DNA of 64,000 nucleotides from Agrilactobacillus fermenti (GCF_021030645.1 NZ_JACGCJ010000004.1:46459-110458), one strand, 5' to 3'; counted from the first letter of the stretch, positions 27,954 to 37,901 are shown. Numbers and translations are program-made. The notes: generated by a model from the sequence alone, not told the origin.

Positions 27954-28079
27954 TAACCAAAGGCATAAAGTCTTCTATAATAAAAAACGTATGGTGTAAG
28001 TACGTAACAAGTGGCCGTTTAATTCAGTTTTACGCCTGCCGCTTCTAAACCATAATATACAGAGAAACTGGTGGAATAT

Positions 28080-29840
28080 ATGATCGATAAGCGTTTATTT
28101 AAATTACCCGGTCTGACCTTAACGCTGATATGGGTCACGATCTTGACCGGTATTCAAGGTATTGCAATCATTTGCCAAGCTCATTTTTTAACACGGGCTT
28201 TAGTCAATTCATGGCAGATGAAACCATTAGCTACCTTAACCACAGCAATCATACTATTCGGTGGCGCATTTTTGCTGCGTCATGTCTGTGTATGGCTTAA
28301 AAATATCATTTTAGATCACTATGCGGATCACACAAGCAATCTATTACGTGACCGCTTGTTAGATCAAGTTTATGTCACGGGTGCCAATCAAATCGCCCAG
28401 ACTGGGACCGGTAAGTTGGTAACTGTGGCTTTAGATGGCATCAATAATGTTTATAATTATTTCAACCTTATTTTTGCTAAAATTTTTGATATGATGATCA
28501 TTCCTTTTTTAGTCATTATTTATATCTACTGGCAAAGTGTCCGCTCAGGTATTATCTTAACAATCGTCTTTCCCGTCGTGATTTTATTTATGATTATTTT
28601 AGGGTTTGCGGCTCAAGATAAAGCCGATCGCCAGTATGCTGGTTTTATCAAACTGTCTAATCATTTCGTTGATTCTTTGCGTGGCTTAGCCACTTTAAAA
28701 TTTCTAGGCCTATCCAAACGTTATGAAACCAACGTTTATGAAGTTAGTGAAGATTATCGCCGCAGTACCATGGATACCTTGAGAATTGCTATTTTATCGA
28801 CCTTTGCATTGGACTGGTTCACAACTTTATCCATTGCGCTATTGGCCTTGTTTTTAGGATTGGCACTGATCAATGGTTCGATGCCGCTCTTTCCGGCATT
28901 GGTTTCTTTGATTTTGGCCCCTGAATTTTTCTTACCGATTCGCGACTTTGGCAATGACTATCATGCTACTTTAGATGGCAAGAATGCCTTAGGTGATATT
29001 TTAGATATTTTAGATCAACCAACGATTCAAAATCGGGAACTAGTTTCTGATAGTTTTCATTGGGATGCCAATAGCACTTTAACTGCAAATCACTTTAATC
29101 TGCAATACAATCCCGATAATGCCTATCAAATTGATTTAAAGGACATTAGTTTTACATTGCACGGTTATCAAAAAGTAGCAATTATTGGGATGAGTGGATC
29201 CGGTAAGTCGACCCTCTTAAATACACTAGGTGGCTTCTTAACCCCAATGCTCAAAACGCAATCTCAAACAGATAACTTTACCTTAAACGGCCAAGCACTG
29301 CCCCATTTAAGCCAAGCCAACTGGCAAAAACAATTTAGTTTTATTCCGCAATTTCCTTATTTATTTGCCGATACCATTGCTGCAAACATTAAATTCTATC
29401 GCCCTGAAGCTACTGAAGCTGAGGTCCAAGCAGCCGTGGTCAAAGCGGGTCTTGCCGATTTTGTGGCCTCCCTCAAAGATGGTCTAGCTACTAAAGTCGG
29501 TGAAGGCGGCCGTGGCATCAGTGGTGGTCAAGCCCAACGGATTGCTTTAGCCCGTGCTTTTCTAGACCAAGACCGCCGCATTCTAATGTTTGATGAACCA
29601 ACTGCGCATTTAGATATCGAAACGGAATATGCCTTAAAGGAAACGATGAAGCCTTTATTTAAAGATCATCTCGTTTTATTCGCAACTCACCGTTTACACT
29701 GGTTAAAAGAAATGGATTACGTCATCGTTATGAAAGATGGTCAAATTGTCCAACAAGGCCCCGTGGCAGAATTAGCCCAGCAGCCCAACGGTGAATTTAA
29801 AGCATTAACAGAACATATGCGAAAGCGGGTGACTTTATGA
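28080..29840 (+). CDS. cydD: CydD-type ABC exporter subunit for cytochrome bd assembly
   Basis: Half of a heterodimeric ABC exporter needed for bd oxidase maturation, shown in E. coli to export cysteine/glutathione. About 586 residues from ATG 28080; the GTG at 28071 is an alternative. Six membrane segments in the first 310 residues. Walker A is GMSGSGKST, signature ISGGQAQR, Walker B ILMFDEPTAHLD. It overlaps cydC by 4 bases. Confidence 0.93.
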   Translation: MIDKRLFKLPGLTLTLIWVTILTGIQGIAIICQAHFLTRALVNSWQMKPLATLTTAIILFGGAFLLRHVCVWLKNIILDHYADHTSNLLRDRLLDQVYVTGANQIAQTGTGKLVTVALDGINNVYNYFNLIFAKIFDMMIIPFLVIIYIYWQSVRSGIILTIVFPVVILFMIILGFAAQDKADRQYAGFIKLSNHFVDSLRGLATLKFLGLSKRYETNVYEVSEDYRRSTMDTLRIAILSTFALDWFTTLSIALLALFLGLALINGSMPLFPALVSLILAPEFFLPIRDFGNDYHATLDGKNALGDILDILDQPTIQNRELVSDSFHWDANSTLTANHFNLQYNPDNAYQIDLKDISFTLHGYQKVAIIGMSGSGKSTLLNTLGGFLTPMLKTQSQTDNFTLNGQALPHLSQANWQKQFSFIPQFPYLFADTIAANIKFYRPEATEAEVQAAVVKAGLADFVASLKDGLATKVGEGGRGISGGQAQRIALARAFLDQDRRILMFDEPTAHLDIETEYALKETMKPLFKDHLVLFATHRLHWLKEMDYVIVMKDGQIVQQGPVAELAQQPNGEFKALTEHMRKRVTL

Positions 29841-31576
29841 AACATTTCAAAAATTTGATGGCGCATGATACCTGGGTCAAGCCTTACTTGAAACGATACA
29901 AAAAGTTATTATTTTTATCGCTATTTTTTGGCGTTCTGACTGCTATTTGTGCCGCTGCGTTAATGTTCACATCTGGTTATATCATCGATCGATCCGCTAC
30001 ACATCCGTACAATATCTTGATGATCTATGCGGCCGTGGTTCTGACACGTGCTTTTGGGATCGGACGGCCAGTATTCAAATACTTAGAACGTCTACGTAGT
30101 CACAATTGGGTGCTCAAAGTGACCTCAGATCTCAGACGACGCCTCTACCATGTTTTAGAAAAAGATGCGGCCTTTTTTGAAGAGCATCATCGGACTGGTG
30201 ATATTCTTGGCATCTTAGCAGATGATTTAGGTCATTTACAAAATCTTTATTTACGGACGGTTTTTCCCACGATCGTCGGTTATTTAATTGGTTTACTAGT
30301 CATTATTCTCTTAGGTAGTTTTGACTGGCGCTTCGGGCTATTGATGTTACTGCTATTTTTCGTAGAAATCTTCTTAATTCCTCTTATTTCTGTAAACGTG
30401 GAAGGCGCTCGCCGTTATCACCAAAAAGCGATTAATAATGCACTATACGTTGATCTAACCGATAACGTCATGGGTGCGTCTGATTGGGTTATCTCTGGTC
30501 GTCATCAAGATTTTATTCAGCGGCCCAAACCTGCCTTAAAACAGTTACGCCAATCTCAACTTAAAAGCAAACACTTTGGCTGGACGCGGGATTTCATCTT
30601 ACAAATCGTTTTCTTAGGCATGGCGATTGCCTTGATCATCTTTACCAATTTACATTTAACCGGTTCACAAGCTCAGGCGAACTTCGTCAGCGCCTTTGTG
30701 CTCGCAATCTTTCCACTGTCTGATGCTTTTATCCCTATCAGTACCGGTTTTGACGAATTACCACTATATGCAGATTCAATTCAACGCTTGAATGACTTAG
30801 CCCCGAAGCCACGTACCTTACCAGCACAACAAACACTTGATCCTAAAGACTTTCAGCAACTCACTTTGAAACAGCTTCAATTTGAGTATGATGCGGACTC
30901 TCCCGTTTTGATCAAAGACTTTAATCAAACTTTAAAACGTGGTGAAAAAATGGCGGTATTGGGCCCAAGTGGTACTGGTAAAACCACCTTACTACAGCTC
31001 ATCTTAGGCGATCTCACCCCTCAATCCGGCGAAATTCTAGTGAATGATACAAATGTGCTAGCTTTACAAAACGAACGGGCCCAACTATTCTCAGTACTGA
31101 ATCAGAGTCCATTTTTATTCAACACGAGTATCATGAATAATGTCCGCATGGGCAATGAACAGGCTAGTGACGCTGAGGTCAAGGCGGTGCTAGAAAAAGT
31201 CCAGCTCAAAGATCTGATTGAATCATTACCAGATAAATACGATACCGTTGTTGAAGAAGCAGGCAATCGTTTTTCTGGTGGGGAACGGGAACGTATCGCA
31301 CTAGCCCGAATCTTGCTTCAGGACGCGCCGATTGTTTTGCTAGATGAACCTACGGTGGGCTTAGATCCAATTACCGAACAGGAACTACTAGAAACATTCT
31401 TCAAGCTGCTGCATGATAAAACCATCGTGTGGATCACCCACCATCTCCAAGGTATTGAACTTGTCGACCAAGTCGTCTTCCTAACTGAAGGTGATATTGA
31501 AATGCAAGGCAAGCCTAACGATCTTTATCAGCACAACGCCCACTTTAAGCAATTATTTGAAATGGATAGAGGTTAA
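29837..31576 (+). CDS. cydC: CydC-type ABC exporter subunit for cytochrome bd assembly
   Basis: Partner of CydD; 579 residues. N-terminal six-helix membrane domain, then nucleotide-binding domain with Walker A GPSGTGKTT, signature FSGGERERIALA and Walker B IVLLDEPTVGLD. Its ATG overlaps the cydD stop. Last gene of the rightward cyd cluster; a hairpin at 31609-31657 follows. Confidence 0.93.
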   Translation: MKHFKNLMAHDTWVKPYLKRYKKLLFLSLFFGVLTAICAAALMFTSGYIIDRSATHPYNILMIYAAVVLTRAFGIGRPVFKYLERLRSHNWVLKVTSDLRRRLYHVLEKDAAFFEEHHRTGDILGILADDLGHLQNLYLRTVFPTIVGYLIGLLVIILLGSFDWRFGLLMLLLFFVEIFLIPLISVNVEGARRYHQKAINNALYVDLTDNVMGASDWVISGRHQDFIQRPKPALKQLRQSQLKSKHFGWTRDFILQIVFLGMAIALIIFTNLHLTGSQAQANFVSAFVLAIFPLSDAFIPISTGFDELPLYADSIQRLNDLAPKPRTLPAQQTLDPKDFQQLTLKQLQFEYDADSPVLIKDFNQTLKRGEKMAVLGPSGTGKTTLLQLILGDLTPQSGEILVNDTNVLALQNERAQLFSVLNQSPFLFNTSIMNNVRMGNEQASDAEVKAVLEKVQLKDLIESLPDKYDTVVEEAGNRFSGGERERIALARILLQDAPIVLLDEPTVGLDPITEQELLETFFKLLHDKTIVWITHHLQGIELVDQVVFLTEGDIEMQGKPNDLYQHNAHFKQLFEMDRG

Positions 31577-31608
31577 TATTTTCTAGACGGCATAAATGTC
31601 TGTATATT

Positions 31609-31657
31609 AAAAGCCCTATGTTGCTAGACTATTTGTCTAACAATATAGGGCTCTTTT
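31609..31657. terminator. terminator after cydC
   Basis: AAAAGCCCTATGTTG...CAATATAGGGCTCTTTT with an inner TAGAC..GTCTA pairing. It serves cydC and possibly the converging GyrI-like gene. Confidence 0.8.
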
Positions 31658-31660
31658 GGC

Positions 31661-32299
31661 TTAATTTGTCGTGACTAAAAACCGATCACTTGCTAATATT
31701 TTGTTGGAAATGGCAATTTGATACCGCACAAGCACCTCGAGTTCAGTTGGCGGCATCCCTAAGGTCAATTGGCGCAAGTAGACTTCTCGATGGCCTTGAT
31801 TCAGTCGTCTAGCCTTGTGTTGTTTTATAAAAGTATCTAAGCGCTGAAACGTATCATTACCAGGTACTACTGGGCCAGCATTAAATGATTGGACTTTTGT
31901 GCCTTCCGCCAAACGTTCAAAATTCACCTGTTGTAATAATTCTGACGGATACTTAGCCGCTAAGTTTGCCTTAGCCGTTGTTAAAAGTTCTGGTACGGTA
32001 AAATTGGGTTGTTTGATCATCAGCAAATAACCACCAAACCCATCCCAAAAGCTGTTCAGTGGATAGGGCACATAGTCCCGAAACCAATCAAGTTGTTTAC
32101 TCATCTGGGCAGCCTGACGAATCTCGGTTGCTAAATCATACATGACATTAACCTGACGCATAAATTGAGTATCGGTAACACTAAATTTACCAGCACCACG
32201 AAAGGTAATATAATTACGTTCATTCAAAATAACCACTGCTGGCCGCGTTGCATGCGTATATTCTTGTTTTTCAACGGTCCGATAATCAAAGCGATCCAT
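31661..32299 (-). CDS. GyrI-like (SOUL/SBD fold) small-molecule-binding protein
   Basis: 212-residue protein of the GyrI-like domain family. Markers: ERNYITFRGAGKFSVTD in the first third and GTKVQSFNAGPVVPGNDTF, the ligand-binding part. Related proteins bind hydrophobic compounds or cofactors. Located just beyond the cyd cluster, so a haem or quinone link is conceivable but unsupported by residues. GGAGGCG precedes the ATG. Confidence 0.65.
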   Translation of the reverse strand: MDRFDYRTVEKQEYTHATRPAVVILNERNYITFRGAGKFSVTDTQFMRQVNVMYDLATEIRQAAQMSKQLDWFRDYVPYPLNSFWDGFGGYLLMIKQPNFTVPELLTTAKANLAAKYPSELLQQVNFERLAEGTKVQSFNAGPVVPGNDTFQRLDTFIKQHKARRLNQGHREVYLRQLTLGMPPTELEVLVRYQIAISNKILASDRFLVTTN

Positions 32300-32373
32300 A
32301 ATGACGCCTCCTTAATCAGGCAACATCATAGCACAAATAAAATGACTTGTAAGTTCTTAAGTCCGGAATACTT

Positions 32374-33345
32374 TCAAAATGACCGTGCCAGTAATGCTTC
32401 TGTTAAGTCTTTCAAAATGGCCTTATTCCCGGAATTTGGCAAGGTTTCAATTTGTTGCAGTGCTTTTTGCGTATAATCATTAGCCAATTGCTTAGCATCA
32501 GGCACCCCATATTCAGCGACGAGCTGAACTAATTCATTAACATGCGCTTCAGTCATTGGTGCCTGCAATAATTGCGGTAGCTCAGGATAATTGCGGGCTG
32601 CAAATAATAATGGCACGGAATAAGTTTCTGAACGTAGATCTTCACCCGCCGGTTTTAAAATTTCATCAGCAGACTTAGTATAATCTAAAATATCATCTAA
32701 AATTTGGAAAGCCATGCCGATATTATGACCGATCCGACGAGCGGTCTTTTGAATTTGTTGCGGTGCATCTGTCAAACGTGCACCAAACTCACAGCTCAAT
32801 TGGAACAAAGCGGCCGTTTTACCATCGATCTCCCGTAAATAATCTTTAAGCGTCATGCCCGTTTTAAAATCAAAACGCATCTGATCTAACTCACCTAACA
32901 AAATGCGCCGCATTAATAAGGCATTCAAATGAACATCCTCACGGTTACGCGCCGTTTCATTGATCAACTCAAAGTAAATTGTAAACAGGTAATCACCGGC
33001 ATAAATCGCATTACGCTGGCCATAATGGGTGTGGATCGTCGGCACACCCCGACGTAACGGCGAATCATCGATTACATCGTCGTGGATCAATGTCGCCAAA
33101 TGTAAAATTTCCATGGCCGCCGCACTTTTGGTCAATTGCGTGACATCACGTTTAGAACCAAAAACTGAAAATAGTAACAAAAAAGCCGGTCGAACCAGTT
33201 TACCGCCACCTGACGTGAGCTCAACTAAGGCAGCTTCTATTTGCTTGTTACGCAACTGTATATTATCTTGGATCACCTTTTCCACTTGCACGAGTTCATC
33301 ATGCAGCGCTGGAAAAGTAGTCCACATGGGATTAATTGAAATCAC
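32374..33345 (-). CDS. trans-polyprenyl diphosphate synthase (heptaprenyl/similar, HepT/IspB)
   Basis: Condenses isopentenyl units into the long side-chain precursor for menaquinone. 323 residues from a GTG after GAGGTAAG. First aspartate-rich motif IHDDVIDDSPLRRG near residue 88, second FQILDDILDYTK near 215, both intact. Product length cannot be read. It is divergent from the menA-like gene, and the two together give prenylated quinone from imported DHNA. Confidence 0.9.
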   Translation of the reverse strand: MISINPMWTTFPALHDELVQVEKVIQDNIQLRNKQIEAALVELTSGGGKLVRPAFLLLFSVFGSKRDVTQLTKSAAAMEILHLATLIHDDVIDDSPLRRGVPTIHTHYGQRNAIYAGDYLFTIYFELINETARNREDVHLNALLMRRILLGELDQMRFDFKTGMTLKDYLREIDGKTAALFQLSCEFGARLTDAPQQIQKTARRIGHNIGMAFQILDDILDYTKSADEILKPAGEDLRSETYSVPLLFAARNYPELPQLLQAPMTEAHVNELVQLVAEYGVPDAKQLANDYTQKALQQIETLPNSGNKAILKDLTEALLARSF

Positions 33346-33433
33346 GAACTTACCTCTTTATGAAATCTGTTTTTTCGACGAATTTATGGTACTTTAATAT
33401 TAACTAAAAATTAACCAGAAAGGAAATGTTTTT

Positions 33434-34348
33434 GTGTCGTTAAGTGTTTTTTTAGAGCTTGTAGAAATCAAAGCAAAAACTGCGAGTGTTTTTCCATTTT
33501 TATTAGGTACTTTTTTTGCCTGGTATCATTACCATAGCCTTCATCCGGTATTATTAGTGTTATTCTTCATTGCCATGTTTCTTTTTAATATGGCGGTGGA
33601 TGCGCATGATAATTATCAGGATTATGTTCATGCGACAAAAGCCCGTGAATACCGTAAAAAGACAAATATTATTGGTGTCAATCATCTTGATCCTAATAAA
33701 ATTAAATATTTGACTTTAAGCATGATGGGTATTGCTGGTATTATCGGTCTACTGATTGTAGCTAAAGTTGGCTTGCCTTTATTGTGGCTTGGCATGTGGT
33801 GTTTTGCGGTGGGCTGGTTTTACGCCGCTGGACCACGGCCCATTTCTTCAACACCCTTTGGTGAATTCTTTTCCGGCTTTACCATGGGTTTCATGATCAC
33901 TTTAATTGCGGTCTATATCAATGTTTATGACCGGATCACGTTTAATTGGGCGTTTATCTGGCCGGTCTTGTTAGCTTCAGGATTAGCCATCTGTATGATT
34001 GCAAGTTTACTGCTAGCCAATAATTTCTGTGATGCTGAAGAAGATATTCAATTAGGGCGCAAAACGATTGTTTATTATATTGGTGTGCCCCATAGTCTAC
34101 AATTCTATGTCGCTTTGATTGTCGTCGGCTATGCGACTTTGATCCTAGCAGTGATTCTGAATATTTTACCTTTAATGACCCTGCTGACCTTGTTAACCTT
34201 ACCAATCATTATTAAAAACACTAAAAAACTATTAGCCAAACAAGTTAAAAAAGAGACCTTTATTTTTGCGGTTAAAAATTTATTTATTTCAACTTTGGCA
34301 TTAGTAGTTACTTTTGCAATCGGCTTAATTTTACCTCTAGGCCGTTGA
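33434..34348 (+). CDS. menA: UbiA-family prenyltransferase, MenA-like
   Basis: Attaches a polyprenyl chain to 1,4-dihydroxy-2-naphthoate to form demethylmenaquinone. 304 residues from a GTG at 33434 with AAAGGA upstream. Eight to nine membrane segments. Prenyl diphosphate-binding motif NMAVDAHDNYQDY near residue 55 and the second motif region NNFCDAEEDIQLGRK near 195. No men genes upstream of DHNA occur here, so DHNA is probably scavenged. The 3' end overlaps that of ferrochelatase by 12 bases. Confidence 0.88.
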   Translation: MSLSVFLELVEIKAKTASVFPFLLGTFFAWYHYHSLHPVLLVLFFIAMFLFNMAVDAHDNYQDYVHATKAREYRKKTNIIGVNHLDPNKIKYLTLSMMGIAGIIGLLIVAKVGLPLLWLGMWCFAVGWFYAAGPRPISSTPFGEFFSGFTMGFMITLIAVYINVYDRITFNWAFIWPVLLASGLAICMIASLLLANNFCDAEEDIQLGRKTIVYYIGVPHSLQFYVALIVVGYATLILAVILNILPLMTLLTLLTLPIIIKNTKKLLAKQVKKETFIFAVKNLFISTLALVVTFAIGLILPLGR

Positions 34349-35308
34349 ATTTTTACGAACGAGTTCAGCTAAAAAATCTATAAAAGCATCTTGATCATTA
34401 AGTGGTGGGATCAACGTAAAGTTGGTGCCGCCATTTGCTTTAAATACGCGCTGATTCTCATGGCCAATTTCATAAAGTGTCTCTAAACAATCAGCTGTAA
34501 AACTTGGGGTCACGACGGCTACATTCGTGATACCAGCTTGAGGCAATGCTTGAATGGTATCAATCGTCGCTGGTGTGAGCCATTGACCAGAGCCAAATTT
34601 AGATTGAAACGTCATCTGATAAGGTACCGCATGGTCTAAGCGTTCCATTGTCAACTCTGTGGTCACATGACATTGGTCATAATAAGGATCTTGCAATTGA
34701 TCAATATAGCGCTTGGGCACGCCATGATAAGAGAACAAGACCTGCTGAATGTCAGGATGTGCATCAAGGACCGTTTGAATTGAATCAGCTAAGACTTGAA
34801 TATAGCCCGGGTCATCATAAAAATCAGATATTAGGTGCAAGTTAGGTAAATGCGCCTTACCTCGAAAGAATGCCATAACCGTATCCATTACCGAGCCCAC
34901 AGTTGTACCCGAAAACTGAGGATACATGGGAATAAGTGTCAACTCGGTCACCTGTGCAGCAATCATTTCTTGTAACACTGTTTCAATCGTAGGTTGGGAA
35001 TAGCTCATCGCATAACGGACCAATGTATCAGGTAGGCGTTGACCTAAATTTTCTGTTTGCTGCTTAGTATAATACAGCAATGGTGACCCACCAAACCGAG
35101 CTTCATCCCAAATTTGGGCATACATCTGTGCTGATTTCTTAGCTCGAAACGGTAAAATCACACCGTGTAAAACCGGCCACCAAAGCAATCGTGGTAAATC
35201 AATAACGCGTGGGTCACTCAAAAATTGACGCAGAAATAACCGCACATCGGCTACTGTTGTTGATTCTGGTGTCCCCAGATTGACCAGAATGACCCCAGAT
35301 TTTTTCAA
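34337..35308 (-). CDS. hemH: ferrochelatase
   Basis: Inserts Fe2+ into porphyrin (or coproporphyrin in many Gram-positives). 323 residues from the TTG at 35308, preceded by AGGAGGGG. Core motif VLFSYHGVPKRYI with the conserved His, and TADCLETLYEIG with the catalytic Glu, are intact. No other haem synthesis gene lies here, so porphyrin must be obtained elsewhere. Convergent with the menA-like gene, beside bd oxidase genes. Confidence 0.92.
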   Translation of the reverse strand: MKKSGVILVNLGTPESTTVADVRLFLRQFLSDPRVIDLPRLLWWPVLHGVILPFRAKKSAQMYAQIWDEARFGGSPLLYYTKQQTENLGQRLPDTLVRYAMSYSQPTIETVLQEMIAAQVTELTLIPMYPQFSGTTVGSVMDTVMAFFRGKAHLPNLHLISDFYDDPGYIQVLADSIQTVLDAHPDIQQVLFSYHGVPKRYIDQLQDPYYDQCHVTTELTMERLDHAVPYQMTFQSKFGSGQWLTPATIDTIQALPQAGITNVAVVTPSFTADCLETLYEIGHENQRVFKANGGTNFTLIPPLNDQDAFIDFLAELVRKNSTA

Positions 35309-35433
35309 AATACCCCTCCTCCGAGGATTGATACCTATTATTATACCGAAAATACAGCGGAATAAAAATGAATTCGATTACAAAAATCAAGTCACCTAAA
35401 ATCAAACAAATCAGCATCAAAATTAACGCGTAT

Positions 35434-35496
35434 GAGCGTGAGACAAAAGACCCTCAGCACCTGGGCACTAACCAGAATTGCGAAGAAATGCTAGAT
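35434..35496. repeat. dispersed intergenic repeat, copy C (inverted)
   Basis: GAGCGTGAGACAAAAG then CTCAGCACCTGGGCACTAAC, the inverse of the 3' end of copies A and B. It lies between hemH and the hydrolase gene. Confidence 0.65.
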
Positions 35497-35508
35497 GTAC
35501 CGATTTTC

Positions 35509-36234
35509 TTATTTAAGTTGATTCGCACGTTCAATTAAGCGACCAAAGATGGCCAAATTACGCCGATCATAATCGATCAACATTTCAGGATGCCACTGCA
35601 CCGCAAAAAATTGATGATTTCTGCTTTGAATACCTTCGATCAAATCATCTGAACTGCGACTCAATGTGACCAGATCATCGCCTAAAGCTTTAATAGCTTG
35701 ATGATGCAGCGAGTTTACAAATACCTTCTCGCCAAAAATCTGGCTCAAAAATGACGCCTTAGTTTGATACACATAATGCGTCGGTAAACGATCATCTGTC
35801 GGCTCTTGCACGTGCTTATAGGTAACGTGCTTGCGGTAGCTTAAATCTTGATATAAGGTACCACCAAAAGCCACATTCAACACTTGTAACCCACGACAAA
35901 CGCCAAGCAAGGGTTTATTGGTATGACGCACCATTTGTACCAGAGACATCTCGAACTTATCCCGATTCAAATCTGTTTGTGAAATCTTGGGTAATGGCTC
36001 TTCACCATACAAATTGGGCGACACATCTTGACCACCAACTAACAAAAAACCGTCGAATAGTGATACGTAATCTCGAACGTCTGCTAAATTAGTCAAGGGC
36101 AATAAAACAGGCAAGCCACCTACAGCCGCGATGGCATTCAAATAAAATTGGGGGACAAAACTAGCTGAATGGTGATGAAAAACCGTTTCAGAATATTCAT
36201 ATTGACTAACCACGATCGCAATTCTAGGTTTCAT
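35509..36234 (-). CDS. class I glutamine amidotransferase-like gamma-glutamyl hydrolase (peptidase C26)
   Basis: 241-residue hydrolase of the gamma-glutamyl-GABA hydrolase (PuuD) family. The nucleophile elbow is LLGVCRGLQVLNVAFGG (Cys), followed by FVNSLHHQAIK and the His-Glu pair VQWHPEML. It overlaps the gshA stop by 4 bases (ATGA), so it is co-translated with gshA. With that neighbour it could hydrolyse gamma-glutamyl-cysteine or related peptides; substrate is inference. Confidence 0.85.
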   Translation of the reverse strand: MKPRIAIVVSQYEYSETVFHHHSASFVPQFYLNAIAAVGGLPVLLPLTNLADVRDYVSLFDGFLLVGGQDVSPNLYGEEPLPKISQTDLNRDKFEMSLVQMVRHTNKPLLGVCRGLQVLNVAFGGTLYQDLSYRKHVTYKHVQEPTDDRLPTHYVYQTKASFLSQIFGEKVFVNSLHHQAIKALGDDLVTLSRSSDDLIEGIQSRNHQFFAVQWHPEMLIDYDRRNLAIFGRLIERANQLK

Positions 36235-37754
36235 TTTATGCCTCCAAAAGTACGCGCTTGATCGGGATCAGGCCTTAGCGTGCGGAATTTAGTTTGTAAC
36301 CACTGATCAGCAGCTTGCGGTGTTCGGATCCAATCGCCATCATACAAATGAAACTCCTTACCGAATTGAACCATAACCCGGTGTACCTGCCAATTGACTT
36401 TAAAACCATGAATGATGGCCTGTTGTAATACCAACTGCTGCGATAAATTCAACGTGTCTTTCAAAAATAAAAATGGCCATGTTTTCGCGTTCGCGCCAGC
36501 ATAGTACATTTTAAACTTTTGACCTTGTGTCAGCCCAAAATTTTCCAAACTATTATTTTGAATTTGGGCAGCAACTTGGTAGCCCAATGTGTCTTGTGGA
36601 TCATCTAGCTGTTTGCTTAAACGATCCAGTAAATGTTTAAAATAATCAGGTAATCCCAAACGTTCACAAGTCTGATAAAGCAACTTGAAATCTCGCTGCG
36701 CCCAAGCGATAAATTGCGGTATTTTTTTACTTGGATCAGTCAAAGCCACTTTTTCGTTTAAAGCCATTGCCGCCGCGTAAGCCTGGTTCATGTCTTTAGG
36801 TGCCGCTGTAAACAAACTTTGTGCGATCAATAAACGTACAAAATTCAGGGCATCTAAGCTCAAATGATTGGGCTCGAAAGGATTTAGATCAAACATACGC
36901 AATTCCAAGTAATCGATGCCATTTTTAAATACAGCCCGGAAGTCACCTTTACTTTTAACCCGTACTGGCCCATAAAATTCATGCTCGGAAAAGTAACGGC
37001 GCTTAGCGATTTGATGTTCGATCGCATTGATCTGGTCGTGCAAGGAGATATATCCGATCCGCTTATCAGCCGTGTTTTCAAAGCCATAGGTACTGGATCG
37101 CAAACTACGTACTGGATAATGAATGTGCTCTGGAATACGCCAATATTGGTTTTCAGATATTGGTGAAGCCCCGAAGAAATAAGTTAGCAAGTAACGATGC
37201 AACGATAAGAATTGTGCCACGTGGAAATAAGTATGATTTTTATAAGATACGAAATGGCTATTCGGCAACTTAGCCTGCTTAAAAAGTTTTTCCAGCAAAA
37301 CTTCATTCAAACTAATATTCACATGAATTCCGGTAATAAGTTCTTGTTCTATCCCATAATTTTTCAGTAAATAATCCCGATACTGCTGGTATTTAGGGCG
37401 GCCAAAATGTGTGGTCACAAATTGTTTATCGTCATCGGATAAATGTGGGGGCAAGCTCAATGGCCAAATCACTTCATCTGCGTTCAATTGCCGCTGAACC
37501 ACAGCCTGTAAAACATCTAAAAATGACATGGCTGCCGTCAAATTAGGTTGCGGCAGCGTAACTAATTCCATCTGTGATTCACCAAAATCGGATTGTAACA
37601 TTGGATGAAAATTACGACTCCCAAAAATATTAGGATACTCATGACGACTTAAACAGCCTGATTTTTGTACCCGATGTTCCTCAACTTCGATTCCTGTGGC
37701 TTGCCATAAATCTGCAAAAGTCAACCCAAGTTCTTGCCATAATTCATAATCCAA
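36231..37754 (-). CDS. gshA: glutamate-cysteine ligase
   Basis: Makes gamma-glutamyl-cysteine, the first step of glutathione synthesis. 507 residues, the length of stand-alone GshA, not the bifunctional GshF (about 750) common in streptococci and some lactobacilli. The TTG at 37754 follows AGGAGGTT. Motifs: SRHEYPNIFGSRNFHPMLQSDFGE, ELVTLPQPN and LRSSTYGFEN match the E. coli-type family. No gshB is seen. The product may be used as a thiol, or a ligase may lie elsewhere. Confidence 0.88.
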   Translation of the reverse strand: MDYELWQELGLTFADLWQATGIEVEEHRVQKSGCLSRHEYPNIFGSRNFHPMLQSDFGESQMELVTLPQPNLTAAMSFLDVLQAVVQRQLNADEVIWPLSLPPHLSDDDKQFVTTHFGRPKYQQYRDYLLKNYGIEQELITGIHVNISLNEVLLEKLFKQAKLPNSHFVSYKNHTYFHVAQFLSLHRYLLTYFFGASPISENQYWRIPEHIHYPVRSLRSSTYGFENTADKRIGYISLHDQINAIEHQIAKRRYFSEHEFYGPVRVKSKGDFRAVFKNGIDYLELRMFDLNPFEPNHLSLDALNFVRLLIAQSLFTAAPKDMNQAYAAAMALNEKVALTDPSKKIPQFIAWAQRDFKLLYQTCERLGLPDYFKHLLDRLSKQLDDPQDTLGYQVAAQIQNNSLENFGLTQGQKFKMYYAGANAKTWPFLFLKDTLNLSQQLVLQQAIIHGFKVNWQVHRVMVQFGKEFHLYDGDWIRTPQAADQWLQTKFRTLRPDPDQARTFGGIK

Positions 37755-37843
37755 TGTCCCAACCTCCTGTATTCAATATCATAATTTAATCAAAATCTAA
37801 TTTTTAACATTCTAAACTTTCTGAACTAAAAACGCAAAATATC

Positions 37844-37880
37844 AGAGTGTGACAAAGAGTGATCAGTGACTGAGCATGAA
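37844..37880. repeat. dispersed repeat fragment, inverted, next to copy B
   Basis: GAGTGTGACAAAGAGTGATC then a degenerate GACTGAGCATGAAC. It resembles the inverse tail of copies A and B. Confidence 0.4.
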
Positions 37881-37901
37881 CTAAATTTTTCTCGAACAAA
37901 A

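Larger units (their letters stand above)
27755..28079. other. intergenic cydB-cydD: terminator and repeat fragment
   Basis: No gene is seen in these 325 bases. There is a hairpin (27808-27850), then an inverted repeat-family fragment (27874-27953), then the cydD upstream region. The gap is a likely partial terminator between the cydAB and cydDC transcripts. Confidence 0.55.

Noticed and set aside
37213..37228. TGTGCCACGTGGAAAT, a parS-like site
   Set aside because: Three mismatches to parS and inside the gshA coding region; likely chance.
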